64,000 nucleotides of DNA from Bimastos eiseni (lineage: Eukaryota > Annelida > Clitellata > Crassiclitellata > Lumbricidae): contig OY365810.1 in NCBI GenBank assembly GCA_959347315.1, positions 11,281,728-11,345,727 of the forward strand. Reading direction: 5' to 3'. Shown piece after piece: positions 33,101 to 44,900 of the stretch; the stretch's first letter is position 1, and the number at the start of each line of letters is the position of its first letter. The position numbers and the translations under genes are program-made. Below the pieces are notes generated by a model. That model was not told the origin of the DNA and made no database searches. It saw nothing but the letters and a program-made list of their open reading frames with translations.

Positions 33101-36100
33101 CACTATTGGCCGTCCATAAATTACGTCAGGCGCCTATGGGGAGGAGGTCACAAATTTGTGACGATGTGTGACAGAGGGAAGAGGAGGTCGACGAAATGTG
33201 ACGTCCCACCATCACATCAAAATACGCAATTTTATTAAAAACTTGCACTCAATTAAAGAAGTTCCACTTAATTAGCAGTAGTTGTTACCACAATTCAGCA
33301 ACACTAATTGTGATTACTGTATTCTTAATTTTTGCACTGTCTACTTTTGCGTCCGCTGTCAATGTTGGGGTGCTGGAAGTGAGGCAGCCATTCTGTAGCT
33401 CTTGATCAGGATTCAATTATCCCGCCCAAACACACAGGCCACAGAGATTCGCTGAAACGGAGAAAATGGAGAATGTGGATTGCATATTATTTATTCCATG
33501 AAGGACTATTTTGCTACAGCCTGGGAGAATGGAGAGGCATACAGTTTGGATTGTTTCAAGTTTTTGTTATTAAACATTTTTAATAATTGCACCGATTCTG
33601 CCAGAGTCTTTCATCGTGAGGAATGCATAAGATTGTAATCATTATGGGCTACTTTCTCCATTTTTCTTCGTTCTACAGTATTTCAATTTTAAAAATTTGT
33701 ACAGTTATAATCAAATTTATTGATAATTATAAGAAAAGTTGCATTACATTCTGTACATATGGTTTGATTTTTGTTTAGGGGCCTTGTGGCATGACGTCAT
33801 ATTTGAGGGGATCATGGCACTTGTGACGACGTTTACAGAGGGAGAGGGGTAAAAAAACGTCAAAAATTGCGTGACGTTATTTATGGACGGCCCCCTAGCG
33901 TCCAAGCACTGCTTTTTTACACTTTAAGCACTGTATAGTGGTTAGTTGAGAAATACGCAGATGAAACCTGACGAATAATCAATTGTGGACCAATAGCGGC
34001 AGAACTAACAAGGTGTGGGACACGGGTGGCACCTGTCTCACGTTTAAAATAAACGCAAGTGCTGTATGACAGCCCTACGACATAGTGAGTGCAAGCCGCC
34101 ATCAAAGTCTGTTGCCCTGCTGCTTTGCGGGAAGGTATCGCCAAAGGTTTGGGCCACTGCCGATAACAGTGGTTTAGGTGAAGAGGGGCATCCGATTTGT
34201 AAAACTCCGCTTCAGTGTTCATACGATGGATAAGACAATGGAGACTAACTGCACAAAAAGAATCCGTTGTAGAAAGGGGATGCGAGTGGCTGACCCCTTC
34301 TTGGAGGAACTAATCCTAGCCGGAAGGAAACGATTGTTAGGAGTGGCTGCCTTCCTCGAAAGCATTTGTATCGGCCAAAATTATACGGCTGCAGGGGGCG
34401 GGGTTTTCACTAGACATGGTGTAGGGTGTCATCGTGGGCTTCAAGTCTTACTATCGGGTTTGTGAATGATTAATCGTGCATGAAAGTATGTTATGCATCA
34501 GACTCTCTTAACCCTTATATCAACGATATCACAACACACGGGCCGTTACTTAAGTTTTCACTTTTTATCTGGGCTGAGGGGCGCCTCGGACTATATTACA
34601 TGTACATGAAAGGCAGTGGCGTAGCGACGGATGGCGAGGGGGCGAACCGCCCCAGGGGACACTTGTCCTAGAGGCGGCATTTTCGGGAAAAAAATAAAAA
34701 TTATTGTTGTAAAGTTGCATTCTACCAGATTCTTGTTGCCCTTGTCTAAACCTGGCACAATGCTTTTTAGTTTTTTCTCGACTTAAAACTAATATATAGG
34801 CCTACGATATACCGAAGTACCATCGAAATGATCGAATGGCACCTAATGTTTATAGACATCAGCTGGAGCAGTCATTTATATGAGAGTGCCCCACCTCGTT
34901 GCATGGGCAGCAGGATGTGAGAAAATATGGGGCCAGGCACACACTGCACGGGCACATAAAAATGTTTTTGTTAAAATATATAGACTATTCTGGCAAATGA
35001 AAATTAATAGGAAAAGAGCGGGAGATTCAATGAGGTGTTAAGAGATTGCATATCGTTGTTGGAATTGGAATTAGTCTTAAACTAGTTTTTAATAAAAAAA
35101 ATGTAATAATTTATTTTTGTATCGTCACGAAACTTTATTTCTGAAAACTTTACCTTATAATCCCTAAAATTTGGCGCTCCTAAAGTTTTGCGCCCTGGGC
35201 GGCTTTTTATGCCGCCTATGCCAGGAACCGGTCCCGTGGACATGGAGCAAAAGAGAATTTAGACATTACACTTATGTTGTTTAATATTTTATTGGGAATG
35301 CAAGTGTGAAATCATACCGTATCCGTAATCTGTACGATAAGTTACCAGTAACTAGTATATTCCAATAACTAGGTCTTAGAGAGAAGGAATAAAATTTTTA
35401 CTCATTAATTTTAATTTGGTTAAAGTTTATAATTTTCGATATTACGTGCAAGACGTTTAGTAACTTTATTGTGAGGCTTGCTTATTGCTTGCTTTATAAA
35501 TGTTTTATTTTTTAATTAATACTATCTTATTTTCTTTTCTTATTTTTATATCTAATGATATTTAAACGCATTTTAATTGGTCAAACAGTTTTGATTTTGA
35601 CAGTGCATGCCGATGCTGTTACTAACTGTATAGTGAATTGAATACCCAATAGAATAGTCATAATGTATATAATGAAAACACTCAAAACAAGCGTCATATG
35701 CCTATCACCCCTTGTGCATATTCCGGGATTTGCACAAGAATAAAGTGATAGAAATAATAGACAGAGCCTTCGCTCCAGGCGGCACTTTGCCTTGCTACGC
35801 CACTGATGAGAGGGTGCTAGAACTTATGTTACATTTCAGAATGAATGAATAATGCACAACTCATGCATAGACTGTACAACGAAGCACCTCTTAAGAGGTT
35901 CGAATTTATTCCAACATAATTTGCCTTCCGCACGAACAACTTACAAGTTTAACATTCTATCAAACGTGTTGGTTTCCTCTATTCAACAATTTAATACTCT
36001 AGTGTAACTTTTAGACTTGTTTGTGTCCATTTTCATGATTTCTTCCCCATAAGATGCTAAATAAGAATGTTCTGTGCCGCATTGTAAATTTCTATAGACT

Positions 36101-37073
36101 GAAAGCCATTGTTACTACCTGGGAAAAGTGAGAGACCAGCCAGCGTCGTCTGCAGCCGTCAGTACTTGCAAAGGAATTGTGTAAGTCCGCTGAATTATTT
36201 TTGAACAATTCCTCAAGTGTAACGTTCTCTTACAACACAAAACAATACAAGTAAAATATAATGTAAAACAATGAAAGTCAATTTCTCTGATTGGGTTTAC
36301 AATGCAATAGATGCGACTGGATCATTAGATTCGTGTTGAAATGTTTTAATTGCATAGTCTATCTTTATCAGAGGTTACTTTACCATTGGGAACGTATCAT
36401 ATCACATCGATCCAACCAGTGACGAACTCCACGAACCTCACAGAGTCTACAAAAGTCGAAACGACGCCAAGACAGTCTACACATGTGGTCAGAATCCGTC
36501 TGTTCATTGTCTCAGCGATTCAAACCTGTACCCCGCCACTCAAAAAGTAGCCTACCAGGCATTAAAAAGTTGCCCCTCGATCTATCAAAGATATAAAAAA
36601 AACATGCAAAAAATAAATATTTGACAGAGTAATTATTTTATATTATAAATTCTAATATTTTGTTGACGTTTATAAGTGCCTTTAAATAAATGCTACTAAT
36701 CTACAACGATTGAACCTGAACTTACCCATGTGTTCTTTGATTCTATTCTAAAATAAAAACTTTTAAAATGTAAAATGATGATTTCTAACCTAGTGGCCCA
36801 TCATGTTCTCCAACTAAATAAAAGTGGACCTATGTCGAAAAGAGTTGGAAACTACTGCACTACGTGATGTTTATTAGTAATTTTTGTCCAATGCAAACGT
36901 CATCAATAGATGACGCGCCAAGTAAAAACCTCTATGATCACCGGTAGGAAGATATACGAGGCAGGCAGCCCCCGCTTTTAAAGTCTTGCGGTTTGCCCCT
37001 TGTTCCGATGTAGGTCCGTCTCTTTGTTGACACATCGCACGCGGCTTTTAACTGCATTATAGCTCCGCAATTG

Positions 37074-37128
<55 letters not shown>

Positions 37129-37402
37129 GTCACATATAGTGTTATTCATCATTGGCATTGACAACGGATCTGTCATCAGGCCATCTGGGTCGCCGCTTGT
37201 CAGTGGATTGTAATCTTGACATGGTGCCCTGAAAAGCCACCGCATTGAAACGTTGGATCAATGCCGACAAGTTCTGGAAAAGGAAGTTTGTCTCTCGGGT
37301 GTCACCGGTAGTTGTCGAAAGTCGGCGTCCAGTCTCAGACAGGAAGTCGAGGCCCTCACTATTGAGGGGACCGAAGGTTTCTATAGCGATTGGAACAAAA
37401 GT

Positions 37403-37436
<34 letters not shown>

Positions 37437-40400
37437 ATGCATATCTTCCGACGCCCATATCAACGACGTTAGTCAAGGCTTCCTAGGACAGTTCGCCCGA
37501 GTCAATGCATCATTGGCCGTGCTTCTAGGGGCTCCGCTCTCACCGACGGATGACCTGCTTTCAGCCCTCGACACTCGTGTGGCCGACCTTGGAATTGCCC
37601 TCGACAGGTTGCAACTAATCGCTAGACAAGATGCTCTACTGATCCTTAGACATTCGATCGGCTCGCCTAAACTCATGCATTTATTGAGATGCACCCCTTG
37701 CCACGACCACCCGCATCTATGGGCTTACGACGATCTGCTGCGAGGAGGGATCGAGCGAATCTTCAACATTTCGATGACCGATGACCAATGGGGTCAGGCC
37801 ACTCTCTCGATCAGGATGGGAGGACTGTGAATTAGGAGGGCGTCCTCGCTGACACTTCCCGTCTCTTTGGCTTCAGCCGCGGGCACTCTCCAGATCCAGT
37901 TCCTCATCTTAAAATCAGTAGCGGTGAAATCGGACTCGGCATGCGACTCGGCGATGTCTACCTGGCTTCAACCTACCGAAGCCTCTGGCCCGACGACGCC
38001 AGGCCATAAACAAGCCCACTTTGACAGACCGCTGTTAAACGCGGCTCTGTCTGCACTAGAAGAAAAGCTACAGGATCCCTACGACCAGGCGAGACTAAGG
38101 ACCTTGCAGTCACCGCACGCCTCGGACTGGCTATACGTTCTCCCGCTCGTTTCTCGCGATCTCAGACTGGAGGACGATACCGTGAGGGTGGCGGTCGGCC
38201 TACGATTAGGGATGGCCATCTGCGAGCCGCACACCTGCGCATGCAGCGCCTTCGTCTCTGCCAGAGGCGCACATGGCCTGTCCTGTTCATTGGGTTTTGG
38301 CCGTCAAGCAAGACACTGTAATATCAACGACCTAATTCATCGCAGCCTCAACAGAGCCGGTATTCCAGCGGTCAAGGAACCGTCAGGTCTTTCTAGATTA
38401 GATGGAAAGAGACCGGACGGGCAGACCCTGATACCGTGGAGTGGGGGGCGGGCCTTACTTTGGGACGCGACGGTGGTGGACACAGTGGCCGCTTCTTTTA
38501 TCCCAGAGACAGCTTCCACAGCTGGAGGAGAGGCGGAGATAGCAGCCACAAGGAAACACACAAAATATTCTGAGCTACAGAAGAAATACACTTTTGTTCC
38601 AATCGCTATAGAAACCTTCAGTCCCCTCAATAGTGAGGGCCTCGCCTTTCTGTCTGAGACTGGACGCCGATTTTCGACAACTACCGGTGACACCCGAGAG
38701 ACAAACTTCCTTTTCCAGAATTTGTCGGCATTGATCCAACGTTTCAATGCGGTGGCTTTTCAGGGCACTATGTCAAGATTACAATCCACTGACAAGCGGC
38801 GACCCAGATGGCCTGATGACAGATCCGTTGGCAATGCCAATGATGAATAACACTATATGTGACATAATAATAATAATAATAAACATAATAATAAATATAA
38901 TTATAATAATAATTATAATTATTATTATTAGTATTATTGTTATTATAAATTACTACTACTACTACTACTTCTCCCCTACTTTCCTCCTACTACTTCCTTC
39001 ACCACCACTGCTACTACTACTACTACTCCACCTTCTACTCCTACTACTACTACTACTACTTCCCCTACTTCCCTACTACTAGGCTACTATTACTACTACT
39101 TCCCCGCCTACTACTACTACTACTCCACCTATTATTATTTGTATTTGCTTATTTCAGGTCACGACGACATTTCTCTTGGCTCACTCCTGCATCCTGAAAA
39201 GCACAATAAAAGGGCAAGACCCGTTTTAATGAATGTTGGCCTTCTAAGTTCATCACACATGTGAAGCCGATTGTAATAGGCCTACTTAGAATAATTATAC
39301 TTTTTTACTCAATCCAGGTTAAAGAGAACTCAGTACAAGATTCAAGATAGTAAGTCGAGCAATTACTCAACTCAAAATAAGAAACGTGAAGAATATGGTT
39401 CTGAAGGTTCGATGGTCCGAAGATTGCCATTGTGTCCGGTCGATAGGTGATACGATTGCGGTGTTAATGGTAGCTGGATTGACGAGAAGAATTATGTTTG
39501 GCTAGCAGCTGGATTGCACCATTCTATTCATTCATCTAATCTTTCATTTAGGTATGATTCTTTTCATATCAATCCAGCTCCCAGTTTTACACATTCGTTT
39601 CATCAATTAATCCAGCTTCTAGTTAAATTACGGTCAGAGTATAAAATCTTCGGACTATCGAATTTTCGGACTATCGAGCGGACACCACGAATATAGCCCG
39701 CAGTTTGCTGAGGTGAGTTCCTGTACAATATGTTCACAATATTATTGTAATAGTGATGTAGCTGGCGAGAGTTGTCCAACATTTTTGACGCCTCGGACCA
39801 CAAATTAAATTATCTTTGAAGCCGTTAGCGGCACCAGAAAACTTAAAGCAACGAATTAAATTAGTCGAAAATGGTTGAATATATTATATTAAACTTTATC
39901 ATGGAACAATCACGAAGAATAAGCGCGTGTAAATGCATGCCTGTTTAATAATTTGTTCAAAAGTGAACACACGCAACGACGGCGCAACTGCTGTTGTAAT
40001 GCAGAGCAAATGTGCTAGTAGGACAAATCTCAGGGGCCCCCAAATGATGAAAAGATTAAACACAAAATGACATCTCAGGGGGCCCCCAAGTGAATGGAAA
40101 CATTTCATACAAAATGACATCTCAGAGGCCCCAAATGAATGAAAATATTTTTAAAAAAATGTGAGATAATGTGAATAACGTCTCGGGGGCCCTCAAATGA
40201 ATGAAAACATTTCATACAAAATGACATCTCAGAGGTCCTAAATGAATGAAAACATTAACTACAAAATATCATCTCAGGAAGCCAAAAACGAATTAAAACA
40301 TTAAATACAACATGACATCTCAGAGGGGCCCCAAATGAATGGAAACATTTCATAAAAAAACAACTCAGAGGGTCACAAGTGATGATAATATAAATACAAA

Positions 40401-41385
40401 ATAACTTCTCAGGGGCCCCCAAATGCATGAAATAATTTCACACAAAATAACATTTCAAGGACGGTGAGGGCCCCCCTCCCGAGTGAATACAAATTTTAAT
40501 ACAAAATAACATGTTTCACGCCTGAAATATTCTAAATACAATAATTTATATTCTCTATTTTTGCAGCTAAGCATTCACCTGACACGTGCAGTGTGGTAAT
40601 TCATAATTGCTTTGTTAATGTGAATATCAATCGGCTCGATTAGCTGTGTTGGTAAGAGCGGAGACTGCGTGTTTCGAGCCGCTTCGACGTCATTTGTAGA
40701 CAGCCCCTCAGACTCAGTATATAAATCAAGAGGGCCCCCAAACTATTTGCGCCTAGGGTTCCGTTTTGTGTAAACGCGCCTCTGCACACGAGTTTAATGC
40801 ATGATAACGGGTATCGTATTTTGTGCTCACTCTGTCAAATGACAACTCACCCTAATGTGACCACGGGTCAGACATCACTGAAATAAACCATTATTTTTAA
40901 GACACAGGCCTAACTTCTAATAATCTAATAATTGTTAGTTATAAAAGTGGTAAAACAACTGATATCTAGAATTTCTTTCAATTTCAGTTGAAGCGATTCA
41001 TATGGCCTCAGGACTTGGACAAGAGGAACAAAGTCGTCGAACTCTATGTAGCAAATGATTACTCACAGGTATAAACTGTGGAGACATCGTCGACCTAAGT
41101 GCTTAAACTTAATTACGAGGTCATAATATTTCAAGTTCATATACAATGAGTCAAAATATTATGTCGAACAATATGCACGGGTGGAGATCGACAGACAGAC
41201 AGACAGACAGACACACACACACAGACACACGCACAGACACACACAAAGATATACATGTATATCGTATATCTAAATACACGCATGCCTATAAATCAAGAGG
41301 AACCCAGAAACGAATAGGAATGAAGTAGCATCATCATTGCGATAGGGACGACTGCATGAAGCGGAGTGTTATGTGCCTTATAACC

Positions 41386-41428
<43 letters not shown>

Positions 41429-41907
41429 GAGGGATGGTCGCAGGTTCTAATCAACCATAAGTCACTGCTCTGAACAAGTTGATTACCCACAATTGTCGGT
41501 GAAGAAGGTGATGGGAAACCATTTCACTCATCTCATCTCCAGGTGGCATAAATGCCAACGCAACTTCCGATGGGTAGAGCATTCACCATCATCGGCGTCT
41601 TTATCATCGCCATCATTATCATCATTGTCGTCTTTGTCGTCTATGCCGTCGTTGTTGTCTTCGCTATCACCACCATTGCGACCCACTTAGCTCGCCAGAA
41701 GTGATGGGTTGATGACGATTTCGATTCTGCGTTTGTAGTATGTGGCAAAAGGAAGCGACGTGAATGCGGTTATTCAACGAACAAAGAACATCGTCAACAT
41801 CGCCAGCGCAGTAAACAATCTCTCTCTGTGTCTGTCTGTCTGTCTGTCTCTCTCTGTGTCTGTCTGTCTGTCTCTCTCTCTGTCTCTCTCTCTTTCTCTC
41901 TCTCCTG

Positions 41908-41943
<36 letters not shown>

Positions 41944-44900
41944 CTCTCTCTCTCTCTCTCAATTTATCTGTCTCTATCTCTTTATCTCTCTTTCGGAGCG
42001 TGAGTCCGCGTGACTGTGTAGGGACCTTGAGCAAGTCCTTCGCACACAATTGCTCTGCATTACAACTGCAGTTGTGTCGTCGAGACGTGTGTGCGCTTTC
42101 GTACAAGACTTATCTTGTTAAAGCGCGTTATAAATGTCTAGTTGAATTGTATTGTATAATAAATTGGATTCTGACAAATTTGCTTCAATTGTTAGCTTCC
42201 ATTCATTGGAATGGATCGACTATTGTCATTTCAACTTGAATAACACACAATTCATCGCAACGTATTCTGGTGAAGTCACTACCCCCCATTAATTAGGCCT
42301 TGCTGTACATTCGCATTAATTAGGTCTAGGTATTGCAGAGTTGAACTAGTTTTTACCTTAGCAAATGAAGTCGGCCAAAAATATATCTTTAGATTAATTA
42401 GGCAGAGCATCGTCAAGACGTGTTCATGAAAATGAATAGAATATAATTTATTCTAGGGCTACCAATCTCTCGGTATCTATCTCGTTCTCGTCGGAGTTGA
42501 AGTCTGGAATACGGGCGACAAAATAACCGTCGATTCTTCCGACGTGAATTCAACGTTAGCTGAGTGGGCCAAGTACCGTATGACATCCGTCAATCCCTAC
42601 CATTACAATGACAACGGAATTCTCATTACGTATGTCATCCTCTAGTATGGATTAGGGGTCTATACAATCATTAGTAAGGATGTAACACGAGAGGACTGGT
42701 TGGCCCAGTCTAGTTACTGGTTAGCAAGACGAACTGAACCGTGTTCGATTCAGCTAATTTTTTTTACGGTCAACTAATAATTGAAAACACTTAGGCCATG
42801 ACCAACATTGGACTGAACATTGAAAAAGTTTGGTCAGCGTTTCGTCAATGTTGAACCTGAATTTTACCAGCATTCGACCACTGGTGGGCAAACCCATTTG
42901 TTTTTCAATTCCAATCCAATGGAAAGCTTGATGCTCATACGATGTTAAAACAGCTAATACTAATGACAAGCTGATGATTAAATTTATACGGCTGTCGACA
43001 GTTTTTGTTTGCTTTGTTTGCAATGCGTCATTGTTCAGCTTAGCGTATACATCGAGCTTAATTGGTGTGCTGTTTTGTTTTCAGGAACAACACTTTCGGA
43101 AATTTGGTTGGCCTTGGATATGTTCCCGGGATGTGCAGTAATAAATACTCTGCTGCCATCGTAGGCGTTAGTACAACTATATTTGCTGTATCTCATTGCT
43201 TGTTACGAGTCAATTTGTATCTGGCAGTTTTATGTGCCAACAAAATTAAATAAAGTTATTGTTTAACTGCTGTATAAGGTCGTTGTATCTGATTCCTTGT
43301 GTCTTTTTCATCACAATCTTGCATTAAATTTCACTGTTCTCTTCTCTCTTATAATAATATTAATAATAAAAATAATAATAATTATTATTATTATTATTTT
43401 TATTATTTTTATTATTATATCTTCTTTTATTAAACATGCTGACAATCCGCAGCAAATACAATTACACTACAATACATAGAACAGAAGCAAAATGAAAGTC
43501 ATCCAATATAAGTAAATGAGAATGTAGGCCTAATTCTCGACTATTATCTGTCAGCTGGCGTTCAATGTCGTCTTTCACAATAGTTAGGTCCATTTAGGCC
43601 TACTAATGAAAACGCTCAACTACAAGACATTATTACTCAGCCAATCTAAACAGCTTATCTGTTTGATTCACTGTCTGATCTCCATGTAAAACTGGATCTT
43701 GATTTCACCCGACTCACCGACTGTTATTTATATTTGTTTATATTAATTCCAACTAACAAACCGTAGCAGTAAGATTGCACGCTATAGTGGTTACAGATAA
43801 TATCAAGTTTAACAGGAATCAAGTATATCTGTCATGGCACTACGGTTGCTGATAGACTGGTCCCTTACACTAGACTCTCCGTAGCGCTTTAGAAATTGTC
43901 GAGTTTACGATTGCTTAGATAAAATTCTGTATCAATCAGAAATGTAGGCCCTTGAAAAAAGAGGACATCAAAAGGCCACAAGCTTTCGAGGGATGTGCAT
44001 GGCCCAGATTGAAAACGATAGCCTATTTGGACCGCCCATAGCAGACAGGAAGATATGGTGCAAATTGTGGTGGATACAAGATCTATTATGGCTACATTGG
44101 TCATGGGTCGGTCACACACCGAGAGGTGTGCCCTATTGATAATTGATATGGGGATGAAGTATATGAAGAGAGGGCAATGTGGGAGACGGATGACACTGAA
44201 CTGGGTGATTGTGGATGGATGCAATGACCTGGTGAAGAAGACACGTGATGATTATGCAAAAAAGTAGAGAGCAAAGAGCAGAGAACAGAGAGAAAAAGTT
44301 AGAGAATTATATTAGTAGAGAATTGATATTAGAGACATAATGATCTGCACCAACGAGTACAGCGCTTGAAGAGCATGAAGTAGGTTGATTTCCGCTTATA
44401 AGAGTTGGGTTGATTGTTGTCTGTATATAGGACGTTTATCCTCTTCCGTCCGCCGCTGGTTATATTATGGATCACGAAATTGGTCACAACTTTGGTCTCA
44501 ACCACGACGACCTATTCAACCCATGTACCTGCTCTGATCCGAGCGGAGAATGCATCATGGCTCCATCTATTAAGTCAGTGCTGCACACGATTCATCTGTT
44601 CGTTATTACACTCGCTACACGTCTATCCAGATCATTAAACCACAATATTAAAAATACACAAGACGAGAATATATCTTAAACAGGGTGTAAAAGGTTCCCA
44701 CATGGCGACCGCTTATGCTGTACTTAATATGTACATGATAAGCCTAACATATAATTATAATAGTACATCTTCCCTAGAAGTGCACATTACCTTAAAATTC
44801 TACTCTTCAACTTCTACTCTAAAATTCAACTGTACCTTAAAAATGCCTTGCATCGCCTATCTATTTGTTATGTAAAAATCACAATCACTGAAAATAGGAT

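Larger units (their letters stand above)
27150..39222 (+). other. Gene B exons 1-7: signal peptide and prodomain
   Basis: Exon 1 encodes a basic start then CLIIIAVILTSW, a signal peptide. Exons 2-5 give FERHPEGVD, HYRSITLTVSAFNSVFVLDL, YLFAVDYIERSF and HCYYLGKV..SAAVSTCKGI, the usual Pep_M12B order. Exon 6 gives GYFTIGNVSYHIDP and ends at YTC; exon 7 starts G, so TCG forms the cysteine switch (C177) that keeps the protease latent. Exon 7 ends in the basic sequence HNKRARP and exon 8 begins LKR. Cleavage by a convertase somewhere here is likely, although no canonical RxKR is present. Confidence 0.8.
40988..44573 (+). other. Gene B exons 8-12: metalloprotease (reprolysin) domain
   Basis: Exon 8 KVVELYVANDYSQ opens the catalytic fold. 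Exon 10 has the core strand GIYLVLVGVEVWNTGDKI. Exon 11 NTFGNLVGLGYVPGMCS is the usual edge strand before the active site. Exon 12 has HEIGHNFGLNHD, with zinc ligands H350, H354 and H360 and catalytic E351, followed by CIMAP with the Met-turn M378. All residues needed for activity are present, so this is a predicted active ADAM. Confidence 0.85.

Noticed and set aside
34178..34465. + strand frame of 95 residues in gene B intron 4
   Set aside because: Homologous intron sequence in gene C (62915-63040) does not keep the frame.
38747..39082. Frame of Ile/Tyr/Leu runs
   Set aside because: It is the (TAA)n and (CTA)n tail of a LINE, not protein.
40020..40510. Regularly spaced repeats that could recall a CRISPR array
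   Set aside because: Units are degenerate, the spacers are themselves repeats, and the setting is an animal intron, so it is a minisatellite.
40632..40700. tRNA-like stretch GGCTCGATTAGCTGTGTTGG...GTTTCGAGCC
   Set aside because: The acceptor stem does not pair and the T-arm is incomplete; at most a decayed tRNA-derived SINE head.
41774..42106. Frames of Leu/Ser or Glu/Arg in the (TC)n tract, including a 110-residue minus-strand frame
   Set aside because: Simple-sequence artefacts.
44055..44267. + strand frame of 70 residues before exon 12 of gene B
   Set aside because: No acceptor or donor in the right phase and no ADAM motif; lies in an intron.
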